Part shown: piece by piece, positions 21,364-30,732 of the stretch
How positions within the stretch are numbered: position 1 is the first letter of the stretch
Layout of the letters: each line of letters opens with the position of its first letter
From: Bradyrhizobium macuxiense
GTDB lineage: Bacteria > Pseudomonadota > Alphaproteobacteria > Rhizobiales > Xanthobacteraceae
Assembly: GCF_001542415.1 (NCBI RefSeq)
Contig: NZ_LNCU01000112.1
Span: 8,857-44,765 of the forward strand
Direction: 5' to 3'
Length of the DNA: 35,909 nt
The notes under the pieces: generated by a model
Seen by the model: only the letters and a program-made list of their open reading frames with translations
Told to the model about the DNA's origin: nothing
The model's database searches: none
Translations under genes and position numbers: made by a program

Positions 21364-22836
21364 TTATGCCCGCGCCCGCTCGTTTCGGATCGAAAGCAGT
21401 TCCACCGGGCGGTCCGGGATCGAGATCCGGAACGTGGCGCCGATCGTGCCCTCGACCAGATGGATGTTGCCGCCATGGGCGCGGATCAGCTCGGCGGCGA
21501 TGGCAAGACCGAGCCCGCTGCCGCCGGGACGGCCGGAGGTCTGGAACGCCTCGAACAAATGCTCGCGCGCCTTCGCCGGCACGCCGGGGCCGGTGTCGGA
21601 GACCTCGATGATTGCCACCGTCCCCTCGCGGCGACCGGTGATGCGGATCTGCGTGCTTGAGGCATCGGGATGGCTCTCCAGCGCCTGCACTGCGTTGCGC
21701 ACCAGGTTGAGCAGCACACGGAACAGCTGGTCCGGATCCGCGTCGATGGTCAATCCGCGCTCAATCGCACAGATCCAGGTGATCGCGGCGTCCGTCGCGA
21801 GGCCCGCCGATTCCCGAACCTCGGCAACCGCGGGCTCGACCAGCATCACGCGGCGGTCGGGCGCCGCTTCCTGCGCGCGGCCGTAGGACAATGTCGACTG
21901 GCAGAACGCGATGGCACGCTCGAGCGAGCGCAACAGCTTCGGCGCGAAGCGCTGCACGCGCGGATCGGGCACGCTGGCAAGCTGGTCCGACAACAGTTGC
22001 GACGACGCCAGCAGGTTGCGCAGATCGTGATTGATCTTGGACACGGCGAGCCCGAGCGCGGCGAGCCGGCTCTTCTGATGCAGCATCGAGACGAGGTCGC
22101 GCTGCATATCCGATAGCTCGCGCTCGGCCACCCCGATCTCGTCGCCGCGCTGGCTCGGCACGATGATTCGCGCTGAACTCTCGGGATTTTCGTGGAAGCC
22201 GACCAGGCTCGCAGTCAGCCGCCGCATCGGGCGGACGAACAGATAATGGAGCGCGAGATAGACGAGGCCGGCGGTCAGGCCCGCAATCAGCAGCGCGACG
22301 ACGAGCACGTTGCGGGAGAAGCGGTACATCGCCTGCCGCAGCGGCTTCTCGTCGATCACGACCTCGATGAACTGCGCCTTGCCGGGTGCAGGACCGACCA
22401 CGCGGATAGTCTGGTCGCCATGCTCGAGCATCAGTTCGATGGAATCGACGATCGCCGACCACACCGTCATGGTCCGCATGTCGACGTCATGGTCGATCGA
22501 GGCTGGCAGGTCGGCACTAGCGAGCAGGCGGCGTTGCTGCCCCAGCTTGATGGCGACGGCGCGGGCGCCGATGCTGGTCAGAATCTGCCGCGCCAGCGAA
22601 TCCGGCACCATGCCGGAGGGCGCGGCGTCCAGCACCAGCGCCGCGGTGTTGGCGGCGGCCAGACGGTCGTTGAGCCTGTTCATGCGGAAGTTGGCGATCG
22701 CGGGCACATAGATCAGGAGCCCGGCAATCATCACCAGGGGGATGGTCAGCAGCAGAAGCTTGCCCGACAGCCCGAGCCGGAGGGACGGCTTGGGCCGCTG
22801 CTTCAGCGCGGTTGCCTGATCGTCAGTTACGGCCAC
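21364..22836 (-). CDS. Membrane sensor histidine kinase (HAMP, HisKA, HATPase), orphan
   Basis: 490 residues. Helix 1 (about 25-47) and helix 2 (about 176-200) flank a periplasmic sensor of about 125 residues. A HAMP-like linker (VRPMRRLTASLVGFHENPESSARIIVPSQRGDEIG) leads to the phosphoacceptor H270 in SKINHDLRNLLAS. The ATPase domain has N381 (LLNLVRNAVQAL), DTGPGVP (414-420) and GGSGLGLAIAAELIRAHGG (from 438). All key residues are present, so it should be active. No response regulator lies next to it, so its partner is elsewhere. It is divergent from rpmH across 371 bases and is followed in the same direction by tRNA-Arg. Confidence 0.93.
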   Translation of the reverse strand: MAVTDDQATALKQRPKPSLRLGLSGKLLLLTIPLVMIAGLLIYVPAIANFRMNRLNDRLAAANTAALVLDAAPSGMVPDSLARQILTSIGARAVAIKLGQQRRLLASADLPASIDHDVDMRTMTVWSAIVDSIELMLEHGDQTIRVVGPAPGKAQFIEVVIDEKPLRQAMYRFSRNVLVVALLIAGLTAGLVYLALHYLFVRPMRRLTASLVGFHENPESSARIIVPSQRGDEIGVAERELSDMQRDLVSMLHQKSRLAALGLAVSKINHDLRNLLASSQLLSDQLASVPDPRVQRFAPKLLRSLERAIAFCQSTLSYGRAQEAAPDRRVMLVEPAVAEVRESAGLATDAAITWICAIERGLTIDADPDQLFRVLLNLVRNAVQALESHPDASSTQIRITGRREGTVAIIEVSDTGPGVPAKAREHLFEAFQTSGRPGGSGLGLAIAAELIRAHGGNIHLVEGTIGATFRISIPDRPVELLSIRNERARA

Positions 22837-23036
22837 AAGAGAAAGCCTTGTTTGGCTCAGGGGTCGGAAGATGCGGCCCGGCCCCCAAGCCGGTCAAATT
22901 ACGGATCGCTAATGTCGGCGGGTTCCCCCAGGGTGCCGCAAAGCGCCTCCCCTCACCGTCAAAAACCCCGCGAAAACAGATATATTCGCCTCAATTGCGA
23001 CGTTTCGAAGAAGGCCTTTTGCGTCACCCTGTGACA

Positions 23037-23065
23037 TTGACGAAAAGGGGGCACTCCCTTATAAG
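23037..23065 (+). promoter_or_regulatory. Sigma70-type promoter for rpmH-rnpA-yidC
   Basis: TTGACG (23037-23042), 17 bases, then TATAAG (23060-23065) make a near-consensus housekeeping promoter. It lies about 145 bases upstream of rpmH in the 371-base divergent space 22837-23207. Transcription would start near 23072, leaving a long leader. In the remainder of the space I see no clear promoter for the divergent kinase gene. Confidence 0.8.
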
Positions 23066-23118
23066 CCGCGCCAACTGTCCGCGATGGCCCGGTTCTTGAC
23101 CCGGGGGCGGCTCATTTG

Positions 23119-23134
23119 GGGCCGTGAACGGCCC
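23119..23134 (+). promoter_or_regulatory. Leader hairpin of the rpmH transcript
   Basis: GGGCCG-TGAA-CGGCCC is a perfect 6-bp stem with a 4-base loop, followed by CGTTTGGGCCC, which can compete for one arm. It lies in the 5' leader, 73 bases before the rpmH start codon. A short T-run (TTT) follows, so attenuation or leader-mediated feedback by a ribosomal protein is conceivable but unproven. Confidence 0.55.
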
Positions 23135-23207
23135 GTTTGGGCCCGCCAGCATTATCGGACTTCATCTCAATTCAACGGCAAATTGCCCGGTCAGCGGAGA
23201 CTTACCC

Positions 23208-23342
23208 GTGAAGCGGACTTATCAACCCAGCAAACTGGTGCGCAAGCGCCGTCACGGCTTCCGCGCCCGTCTCGCCACGGCCGGCGGCCGCAAGGTCCTC
23301 GCCGCACGCCGCGCGCGCGGCCGCAAGCGCCTGAGCGCCTGA
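23208..23342 (+). CDS. rpmH: 50S ribosomal protein L34
   Basis: 44 residues, start codon GTG at 23208 with GGAGA 7 bases upstream. The sequence KRTYQPSKLVRKRRHGFRAR and GRKVLAARRARGRKRLSA is unmistakable L34, binding 23S rRNA in the large subunit. It is first of the conserved rpmH-rnpA-yidC order near the origin region in many bacteria; no dnaA or DnaA boxes are seen here. Confidence 0.98.
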   Translation: MKRTYQPSKLVRKRRHGFRARLATAGGRKVLAARRARGRKRLSA

Positions 23343-23372
23343 GCCCGGACATCTCCTCTTCGGAGATTCTTT

Positions 23373-23750
23373 ATGGATCGGCTAAGGCAGCGGGCGGACT
23401 TCCTCGCCGTTGCCAATGGCGCACGGGCGACGTGCGCAGCCTTTGTGCTGCAGGGGCGCCGGCGCGGCGATGACGGCCCGATCCGCGTCGGCTTCACCGT
23501 CACCAAGAAAAACGGCAGCGCGCCCGAGCGCAACCGCATCCGCCGCCGGCTTCGCGAGGTGGTAAAGCAGGCCGGCGTCATATCGATGCGACCGCACCAT
23601 GATTATGTGCTAGTCGGCCGCCGTGATGCGCTGACGCGTGACTTTGCGACCATGCTTGACGATCTGCGGTCGGCGCTGCGCCGCCTCGACCGGCCTGCGC
23701 CCCAGGCGCGTAACAAGGCGCGTAATCCGAACGGAATGACGAGACCTTAA
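23373..23750 (+). CDS. rnpA: Ribonuclease P protein component
   Basis: 125 residues. The conserved RNA-binding helix PERNRIRRRLREVVKQAG (about 51-68) contains the family RNR motif (53-55), and RVGFTVTKKNG (38-48) matches the central strand. The protein binds the RNase P RNA and helps cleave the 5' leaders of tRNA precursors. GGAG is 7 bases before the ATG. The C-terminus has a basic tail of about 20 residues (PAPQARNKARNPNGMTRP) beyond the core. It starts 30 bp after rpmH; yidC starts 3 bp after its stop. The small yidD gene found between rnpA and yidC in many bacteria is absent. Confidence 0.97.
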   Translation: MDRLRQRADFLAVANGARATCAAFVLQGRRRGDDGPIRVGFTVTKKNGSAPERNRIRRRLREVVKQAGVISMRPHHDYVLVGRRDALTRDFATMLDDLRSALRRLDRPAPQARNKARNPNGMTRP

Positions 23751-23753
23751 GAG

Positions 23754-25613
23754 ATGTCCGACAACCGCAATACGATCCTTGCCGTCATTCTGTCCGGCCT
23801 CGTCCTGATCGCCTGGCAATATTTCTACAACATGCCGCAGATGGAGAAGCAGCGCGCGGAACAGCAGCGGCAGGCCGAGTTGCAGAAGCCGACCCCCAAG
23901 GCGACCGCGACGCCGGGCCAGACCTCGACGACTCCCTCGCCGTCCGCCACCGGCGCGCCCACGAGCGCGCAGCCGACCGCCGCTGCCGCCGGGCCGACCG
24001 TCAGCCGCGAGGCGGCGCTGGCCGCGGGCCCGCGCGTCAAGATCGACACCCCGCACGTCACGGGCAGCATCTCGCTGAAGGGCGCCCGCATCGACGACAT
24101 CGCGCTGGTCAAGTTCCGCGAGACGGTCGATCCCAATTCGCCGCCGATCGTGCTGTTCTCTCCGTCGCAGACGGCCGCTCCCTATTACGCCGAATTCGGC
24201 TGGGTGCCCGCGACCGGATCGACGGTGCGGCTCCCTGACCAGAACACCGAGTGGCAGCAGGAAGGCTCGGGCAGCCTGACCCCGACGACGCCGGTGACGC
24301 TGAAATACGACAATGGCGAGGGCCTGACCTTCCGCCGCACCATCTCGATCGACGACCGCTATTTGTTCACCATCAAGGACGAGGTCAGCAATGTCGGCAA
24401 CGCGCCGGTCACCCTGTATCCGTTCGCGCTGATCGCGCGTCACGGCACGCCGCAGGTCTCGGGCTATTACATCCTGCATGAGGGCCTGATCGGATATCTC
24501 GGCGAGCACGGCCTGCAGGAATTCTCCTACAAGAAGATCGACGACGCCAAGTCGGTCACCTTCGACGCCACCAATGGCTGGCTCGGCATGACCGACAAGT
24601 ATTGGGCGTCGGCGCTGCTGCCCGACACTTCGGCCAAGCTGCATGTGCGCTACTCGTCCGAAGCGGTCGGCGACAGGCACGATTACCAGACCGATTATCT
24701 TCTTGGCGCGCAGACACTCCCGATCGGCGGCACGATCAGCGCCAACGCGCGGCTGTTCGCCGGCGCCAAGGAAGCCAGCGTGGTCGGCATGAACTTCCCG
24801 CTGGTCGGCTTCGGCGGCTACAACAAGGAGCTCGGGCTGAACCATTTCGATCTCCTGATCGACTGGGGCTGGTTCTACTTCATCACCAAGCCGATGTTCC
24901 TGGCGCTCGACTGGTTCTACCGCCTGTTCGGAAACTTCGGCGTCTCGATCCTGCTCGTGACCGTGATCGTGAAGCTGCTGTTCTTCCCGCTCGCCAACAA
25001 GTCCTATGCCTCGATGGCGAAGATGAAGTCGGTGCAGCCGCAGCTGCAGGCGCTGAAGGAACGCTATCCCGACGACCGCGTGAAGCAGCAGCAGGAGATG
25101 ATGGAGATCTACAAGAAGGAGAAGATCAACCCGATCGCCGGCTGTCTTCCCATCGCTCTCCAGATCCCGGTGTTCTTCTCGCTCTACAAGGTGCTGTTCG
25201 TCACCATCGAAATGCGGCATGCGCCGTTCTTCGGCTGGATCAAGGACCTCTCGGCGCCCGATCCGACCAACCTGTTCACGCTGTTCGGCCTGCTGCATTA
25301 CGATCCGACGCAGCTTCCGATCTTCGGTCACTATCTGGCGCTCGGCATCTGGCCGATCATCATGGGCATCACGATGTGGTTCCAGATGAAGCTCAACCCG
25401 GCGCCGCCGGATCCGACGCAGAAGATCATCTTCGACTGGATGCCGCTGATCTTCACCTTCATGCTGGCAGGCTTCCCGGCAGGTCTCGTGATCTACTGGG
25501 CCTGGAACAACACGCTGTCGGTGCTGCAGCAGAGCTTCATCATGCGCAAGAACGGCGTGAAGGTGGAACTGTTCGACAATCTGAAAGCGACGTTTGCCAG
25601 GAAGGCGACGTAG
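23754..25613 (+). CDS. yidC: Membrane protein insertase YidC
   Basis: 619 residues, long form of Gram-negative bacteria. An N-terminal anchor (NTILAVILSGLVLIAWQYFY, 5-24), a Pro/Ala/Thr-rich linker (about 40-80) and a large periplasmic P1 domain (about 85-360) precede the conserved insertase core: WGWFYFITKPMFLALDWFYRLFGNFGVSILLVTVIVKLLFFPL, the charged cytoplasmic hairpin SYASMAKMKSVQPQLQALKERYPDD, and three more helices ending near SVLQQSFIMRK. It inserts and folds inner-membrane proteins alone or with SecYEG. Overlap or near-overlap with rnpA indicates one transcript. After the stop comes a palindromic repeat and then engB. Confidence 0.98.
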   Translation: MSDNRNTILAVILSGLVLIAWQYFYNMPQMEKQRAEQQRQAELQKPTPKATATPGQTSTTPSPSATGAPTSAQPTAAAAGPTVSREAALAAGPRVKIDTPHVTGSISLKGARIDDIALVKFRETVDPNSPPIVLFSPSQTAAPYYAEFGWVPATGSTVRLPDQNTEWQQEGSGSLTPTTPVTLKYDNGEGLTFRRTISIDDRYLFTIKDEVSNVGNAPVTLYPFALIARHGTPQVSGYYILHEGLIGYLGEHGLQEFSYKKIDDAKSVTFDATNGWLGMTDKYWASALLPDTSAKLHVRYSSEAVGDRHDYQTDYLLGAQTLPIGGTISANARLFAGAKEASVVGMNFPLVGFGGYNKELGLNHFDLLIDWGWFYFITKPMFLALDWFYRLFGNFGVSILLVTVIVKLLFFPLANKSYASMAKMKSVQPQLQALKERYPDDRVKQQQEMMEIYKKEKINPIAGCLPIALQIPVFFSLYKVLFVTIEMRHAPFFGWIKDLSAPDPTNLFTLFGLLHYDPTQLPIFGHYLALGIWPIIMGITMWFQMKLNPAPPDPTQKIIFDWMPLIFTFMLAGFPAGLVIYWAWNNTLSVLQQSFIMRKNGVKVELFDNLKATFARKAT

Positions 25614-25645
25614 CGCTTCCAGGCAAATCAGCCTTCTCAATCATG

Positions 25646-25668
25646 ATGCCCGGCCTTGTGCCGGGCAT
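25646..25668. repeat. Small palindromic repeat between yidC and engB
   Basis: ATGCCCGGC (25646-25654) and GCCGGGCAT (25660-25668) form a perfect 9-bp stem around CTTGT. The core CCCGGCCTTGTGCCGGGCAT resembles the other palindromes listed at 27774, 32712 and 33831, which also centre on TTGT or its complement-like loop. It sits in frame with engB, so a falsely extended engB start is easy to predict here. Confidence 0.75.
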
Positions 25669-25747
25669 CAGCGTATTGGAGGGTGACAAACATTGGACGT
25701 GGATGGTTGGGCCGAGCCCCCGCCATGACGAACCGGAGATCTTCTGG

Positions 25748-26401
25748 ATGGCCGCCGAACCGGACGCGAAACTGATCGAGCAGGGGCGAAAGCTGTTTGC
25801 CGGCGACTGGCGCTTCATCTGGGCCTCACCCTCGATCGAGACGCTGCCGCCGATGGCAGGGCTCGAGGTCGCCTTTGCCGGCCGTTCCAATGTCGGCAAG
25901 TCGAGCCTGATCAATGCGCTGACCGGCCGCAGCAATCTGGCGCGCACATCGCACACGCCGGGCCGCACCCAGGAGCTGATCTTCTTCGAGGGCCCCGAAA
26001 AGGCCGGCTTCCGCCTCGTCGACATGCCCGGCTATGGCTACGCCTCGGCGCCGAAGACCAAGGTCGCCTCGTGGACTGAGCTGATCCACAAATTCCTGCT
26101 CGGGCGGGCGACGCTGGCGCGGGTCTACGTGCTGATCGATGCCCGCCACGGCATCAAGGACGTCGATCTCGACGTGCTGAAGACGCTCGACAAGTCCGCG
26201 GTCAGCTACCAGGTCGTGCTGACCAAGGCCGACCAGGTGAAGGCCGGCGAACTGAAGACCGTCATCGCCGACACCACGGCGGCGCTGGCGAAACACCCGG
26301 CGGCGTTCCCCGAGCTGCTGGTGACGTCGTCGCGCACCGGCGACGGCATGCCGGAGTTGCGCGCCGCGATGGTGCGCCTGATCGAGGAACGGCGCCGATG
26401 A
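25748..26401 (+). CDS. engB: Ribosome-biogenesis GTPase EngB (YsxC/YihA)
   Basis: 217 residues from the ATG at 25748, with GGAG 9 bases upstream. TrmE-Era-like GTPase motifs: G1 GRSNVGKSS (45-53), G2 region SHTPGRTQ (68-75), G3 DMPGYG (92-97), G4 TKAD (159-162) and G5-like SSRTG. It assists assembly of the 50S subunit. The open frame runs far upstream through the repeat and into yidC in another frame, which is not coding for this protein. The stop overlaps the start of the DUF423 gene by ATGA, so the two are coupled. Confidence 0.96.
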   Translation: MAAEPDAKLIEQGRKLFAGDWRFIWASPSIETLPPMAGLEVAFAGRSNVGKSSLINALTGRSNLARTSHTPGRTQELIFFEGPEKAGFRLVDMPGYGYASAPKTKVASWTELIHKFLLGRATLARVYVLIDARHGIKDVDLDVLKTLDKSAVSYQVVLTKADQVKAGELKTVIADTTAALAKHPAAFPELLVTSSRTGDGMPELRAAMVRLIEERRR

Positions 26402-26766
26402 GCGGCTTGCCCCGCCTCCTGACCGGCCTCGCCGCCATCATGGGCGGCTGCGGTGTCATACTGGCGGCCGCCGCAGCCCATCTGCCGGATGCCGCGCGCC
26501 TGGGCGCGGCATCTTCGATGCTGCTGTTTCATGCGACCGCGGTACTCGCGACCGTTGCGCTCGTGGACAGCACCGTCGTTCATGCCCGGATCGGCGTTGC
26601 GGCGGCGGCCGGCTTCGTCATCGCGGCGTCACTGTTCGCAGGCGACCTGACGGCGCGCCAATATGCCGGCCACGGGCTGTTTCCGATGGCTGCTCCGACC
26701 GGCGGAACATTACTGATCCTGAGCTGGCTGGTGCTCGCAGTCGCGGCGGCCTGGCCGAAACGTTGA
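26398..26766 (+). CDS. DUF423-family small membrane protein
   Basis: 122 residues with four hydrophobic helices. Family-like features are LLTGLAAIMGGCGVILAAAAAHL at the N-terminus, the His-containing second helix MLLFHATAVLATVALVD, and LFAGDLTARQYAGHGLFPMAAPTGGTLLILSWLVLA at the end, matching the DUF423/YgdD pattern. The function of the family is not known. The start overlaps engB by 4 bases. The 108 bases before argB carry a small imperfect CTCC...GGAG palindrome. Confidence 0.85.
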   Translation: MSGLPRLLTGLAAIMGGCGVILAAAAAHLPDAARLGAASSMLLFHATAVLATVALVDSTVVHARIGVAAAAGFVIAASLFAGDLTARQYAGHGLFPMAAPTGGTLLILSWLVLAVAAAWPKR

Positions 26767-26874
26767 CGCGTCTTCTTCCCATCTCCACAAGGGGAGAGGG
26801 TGAAGAGCACTTTGCGCCTGCCCGGCAATCAGATAGAACCGCCCCGCCCCCTCCGTGACGACGAGACCAGCCCC

Positions 26875-27768
26875 ATGACCGACCAGCATATCAGCCCGCT
26901 CGATCAGGCCCGCATCCTGTCCGAGGCGCTGCCCCACATGCAGGAATATGACGAAGAGACCATCGTCATTAAGTATGGCGGCCATGCCATGGGCGCCGAG
27001 GACACCGCAAAAGCCTTCGCGCGCGACATCGTGCTGCTCGAGCAGACCGCGATCAATCCGGTGGTGGTGCACGGCGGCGGGCCGCAGATCGCGACCATGC
27101 TGAAGCGCCTCGGCATCCAGTCCGAATTCGCCGCCGGCCTGCGCATCACCGATGCCGCGACCATCGAGATCGTCGAGATGGTGCTGGCCGGCTCGGTCAA
27201 CAAACAGATCGTCGGCTACATCAACGAGGCCGGCGGCAAGGCCGTGGGCCTTTCCGGCAAGGACGGCAACATGGTGAAGGCGTCGAAGACGACGCGCACC
27301 ATGATCGACCCGGGTTCTAATATCGAGAAGGCCATCGATCTCGGCTTCGTCGGCGATCCCGAAAAGGTCGACCTCACGCTGCTCAACCAGTTGATCGGCT
27401 ACGAGCTGATCCCGGTGCTGGCGCCGCTCGCGACCTCGAAGGAGGGCCAGACGCTGAACGTCAACGCCGACACCTTCGCCGGCGCGATCGCAGGCGCGCT
27501 GAAGGCCAAGCGCCTGCTGCTGCTGACCGATGTCCCCGGCGTGCTCGACAAGTCCAAGAAGCTGATCCCCGATTTGTCGATCAAGGACGCCCGCAAGCTG
27601 ATCGCCGACGGCACCATTTCCGGCGGCATGATCCCGAAGGTCGAGACGTGCATCTACGCGCTCGAACAGGGCGTGCAGGGCGTCGTGATCATCGACGGCA
27701 AGATGCAGCATGCGGTGCTGCTCGAACTCTTCACCAACCAGGGGACCGGCACGCTGATCCATAAGTAA
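26875..27768 (+). CDS. argB: Acetylglutamate kinase
   Basis: 297 residues. Amino-acid-kinase fold with K33 and the glycine loop IKYGGHAMG (32-40), the second glycine loop VVHGGGPQI, the N-acetylglutamate-binding region GLRITDAATIEIVEMVLAGSVNK, and the nucleotide-site LLLLTDVPGVLDKSKK followed by GTISGGMIPKVE. It phosphorylates N-acetylglutamate in arginine synthesis, in the cytoplasm. The N-terminal helix before the first strand (about 6-25) is of the type that makes hexamers in arginine-sensitive enzymes, so feedback inhibition is likely. An upstream in-frame start at 26800 lacks support. Its TAA shares one base with the following ATG. Confidence 0.98.
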   Translation: MTDQHISPLDQARILSEALPHMQEYDEETIVIKYGGHAMGAEDTAKAFARDIVLLEQTAINPVVVHGGGPQIATMLKRLGIQSEFAAGLRITDAATIEIVEMVLAGSVNKQIVGYINEAGGKAVGLSGKDGNMVKASKTTRTMIDPGSNIEKAIDLGFVGDPEKVDLTLLNQLIGYELIPVLAPLATSKEGQTLNVNADTFAGAIAGALKAKRLLLLTDVPGVLDKSKKLIPDLSIKDARKLIADGTISGGMIPKVETCIYALEQGVQGVVIIDGKMQHAVLLELFTNQGTGTLIHK

Positions 27769-28907
27769 TGGCAGGCGGGGTCAAGCGATCGAGGGCCATC
27801 ACGGCCGGGTTTGTCCCGGCCATCCCCGCCCTGCGCAGCGAACGCCATACGACCATACACGCCCGCATCGCTGCGGTCCTGAGGCGGTCGCGGCGGCGAT
27901 CGCCGCTCGCACGGCTGATGATGTCGCTCCCCGCCGCGATCGCTTCGCTCATGTTCTCGTCAGAGCCGGCGCATGCCGACCTGAAGCTCTGCAACCGGAT
28001 GAGCTATGTGATCGAGGCCGCGATCGGCATCGACGACAAGGCCGCGACGGCGACGCGGGGCTGGTTCCGCATCGATCCGGCGACTTGCCGCGTCGTGGTG
28101 CAGGGCGCGCTGACCGCCGACCGCGTGCTGCTCAATGCGCGCGCGCTCGGCGTCTACGGCGCCTCGCCGATCCCGCAGAACGGCACCGATACGCTCTGCG
28201 TCGCGCAGGATAATTTCGTGATCGCGGCCGCGCGCCAGTGCCGCTCCGGCCAGACGCCGGCACAGTTCACCCAGATCACCCCGACCCAGACCGATGACGG
28301 CAATCTCGTCGCCTATCTCGCCGAAGACAGCGAGTATGACGACGAGCAGGCGCGGCTCGCCGGCATCCAGCGCCTCCTGGTGATCGCGGGCTACGACGCC
28401 GCGCCGATCGATGGCGTCGACGGCCCGAAGACGCAGTCTGCGTTGTCCGCCTTCCTCAAGAGCCGCGGGCTCGCCAACGACATCGTGCAGTCGCCGAACT
28501 TTTTCGCCACAATGATCGACGCCGTGCAGAAGCCGTCGCCATCGGGGCTGACCTGGTGCAACGACACGCCGCACAAGGTAATGGCCGCGGTTGCCACCGA
28601 TGACGGCAAGGCGGTGACCAGCCGCGGCTGGTATCGGATCGATCCCGGCAAGTGCCTGCATCCCGACGTCACAGGCACGCCGAAACAGATCTACTCCTTC
28701 GCCGAAGCCGTCGACAGCGACAACCGCACCATCCGCATCAAGGACAAGCCGCTCAACTGGGGTGGCCTGACGCAACTCTGCACGCGCGACAGCAAGTTCG
28801 AGGTCAACGACCAGGGCGACTGCGCCAACCGCGGTCTCACCGCGATCGGCTTCGCCCCGGTCGACATGACCAGCGGCGGCAAGACGCTGCGCTTCGCGAT
28901 GCCATGA
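27768..28907 (+). CDS. Secreted protein with two DUF1036 domains around a peptidoglycan-binding-like segment
   Basis: 379 residues from the ATG that overlaps the argB stop (TAATG). Residues 1-70 include a basic stretch (RRSRRRSPLARL) and a hydrophobic run ending SSEPAHA, so cleavage before DLKLCN near residue 70 is likely. Codons 3-21 are palindromic-repeat sequence, so the true start may lie later; ATGs at 27918 and 27921 exist but lose the basic part. DUF1036 copy 1 (about 71-165) has LKLCNRMSYVIEAAIG and RGWFRIDPATC; copy 2 (about 262-379) has LTWCNDTPHKVMAAVA and RGWYRIDPGKC. Between them, RLLVIAGYDAAPIDGVDGPKTQSALSAFLKSRGL looks like a peptidoglycan-binding fold. Function is unknown. Confidence 0.88.
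   Translation: MAGGVKRSRAITAGFVPAIPALRSERHTTIHARIAAVLRRSRRRSPLARLMMSLPAAIASLMFSSEPAHADLKLCNRMSYVIEAAIGIDDKAATATRGWFRIDPATCRVVVQGALTADRVLLNARALGVYGASPIPQNGTDTLCVAQDNFVIAAARQCRSGQTPAQFTQITPTQTDDGNLVAYLAEDSEYDDEQARLAGIQRLLVIAGYDAAPIDGVDGPKTQSALSAFLKSRGLANDIVQSPNFFATMIDAVQKPSPSGLTWCNDTPHKVMAAVATDDGKAVTSRGWYRIDPGKCLHPDVTGTPKQIYSFAEAVDSDNRTIRIKDKPLNWGGLTQLCTRDSKFEVNDQGDCANRGLTAIGFAPVDMTSGGKTLRFAMP
27774..27830. repeat. Nested palindromic repeat after argB
   Basis: An outer arm GGCGGGG (27774-27780) pairs with CCCCGCC (27824-27830), and inside it GGCCGGG (27803-27809) pairs with CCCGGCC (27815-27821) around TTTGT. The inner part reads like the repeat copies at 33831 and 32712 (CCGGGCTTGTCCCGG type). 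It lies inside the N-terminal coding part of the DUF1036 gene as predicted. Confidence 0.7.
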
Positions 28908-28958
28908 TCATTTCCTTCGTCGTTGCTGCGAAAGCTGAGACGACCCGTGGAGAAAGCC

Positions 28959-29651
28959 ATGACTAAGACCCCCCGCAACTTCGTTCACGTCGACACCTGG
29001 GTGTTCGACCTCGACAACACGCTGTACCCGCACCACGTCAATCTGTGGCAGCAGGTCGATGCGCGGATCGGCGAATTCGTCAGCAACTGGCTGAGCGTGA
29101 CGCCGGAAGAGGCGCGGCGGATACAGAAGGACTATTACCTGCGCTACGGCACCACCATGCGCGGCATGATGACCGAGCACGGCGTGAGCGCGGATGATTA
29201 TCTCGCCTATGTGCACAAGATCGACCACTCGCCGCTGCAACCGAATCCGGCGATGGGGGCAGCGATCGCGAGGCTGGCGGGGCGCAAGCTGATCCTGACC
29301 AACGGCTCGACCGATCATGTCGAGGCGGTGCTCGACCGGCTCGGTATCAGCCACCATTTCGACGGTGTGTTCGACATCATCGCCGCCGATCTCGAGCCGA
29401 AGCCTGCGCCGCAGACCTACGCCAAGTTCCTGAAGCTTCACGACGTCGACCCGACCAGGGCGGCGATGTTCGAGGACCTTGCACGCAATCTGGTGGTGCC
29501 GCATGAGCTCGGCATGACCACGGTGCTCGTCGTACCCGACGGCAGCCGAGAGGTGGTGCGCGAGACCTGGGAGCTCGAAGGCCGCGACGCCGCGCATGTC
29601 GACCACGTCACCGACGATCTGACCGGCTTTTTGCAGCGGCTGAAGCCGTAG
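28959..29651 (+). CDS. HAD-family pyrimidine 5'-nucleotidase-like phosphatase (SDT1/PHM8 type)
   Basis: 230 residues with GGAG 6 bases before the ATG at 28959; a TTG-type start at 28923 is less likely. Motif I is WVFDLDNTLYP with D17 and D19, motif II LILTNGSTDH, motif III around EPKPAPQTYAKFLK, and motif IV MFEDLARNL. FDLDNTLYP plus the YLRYGTTMRGMM cap segment is typical of the yeast SDT1/PHM8-like group that removes phosphate from pyrimidine nucleotides. It lies between the DUF1036 gene and dapD, with a 114-base gap to dapD holding nothing notable. Exact substrate is not certain. Confidence 0.9.
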   Translation: MTKTPRNFVHVDTWVFDLDNTLYPHHVNLWQQVDARIGEFVSNWLSVTPEEARRIQKDYYLRYGTTMRGMMTEHGVSADDYLAYVHKIDHSPLQPNPAMGAAIARLAGRKLILTNGSTDHVEAVLDRLGISHHFDGVFDIIAADLEPKPAPQTYAKFLKLHDVDPTRAAMFEDLARNLVVPHELGMTTVLVVPDGSREVVRETWELEGRDAAHVDHVTDDLTGFLQRLKP

Positions 29652-29765
29652 CCCGACTGGAGGAAGCGAAATCCGGGCGACGGCGTGGGCCAGCCTTGAC
29701 TCCGCGGCCGCAAATCCCGAAAAAGCGAACCGAATCCCCAGCAAATTCCGCCCAAGGATCGCCCA

Positions 29766-30611
<846 letters not shown>

Positions 30612-30732
30612 TCGGCCTCATCGATCACTGTCACCGCCGCGCAACGGCTTTGCCGTTGTCGCTGGCCGAGGCCACGAAAATGGTGCCGCACAAAGCTGGC
30701 CCACCCGCGGTGCGACGTGTTAAGCGGGAGGT

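Noticed and set aside
23610..25640. 676-codon open frame on the minus strand over yidC
   Set aside because: Shadow of yidC; composition dominated by Arg, Gln, His and Asp, with no recognisable fold.
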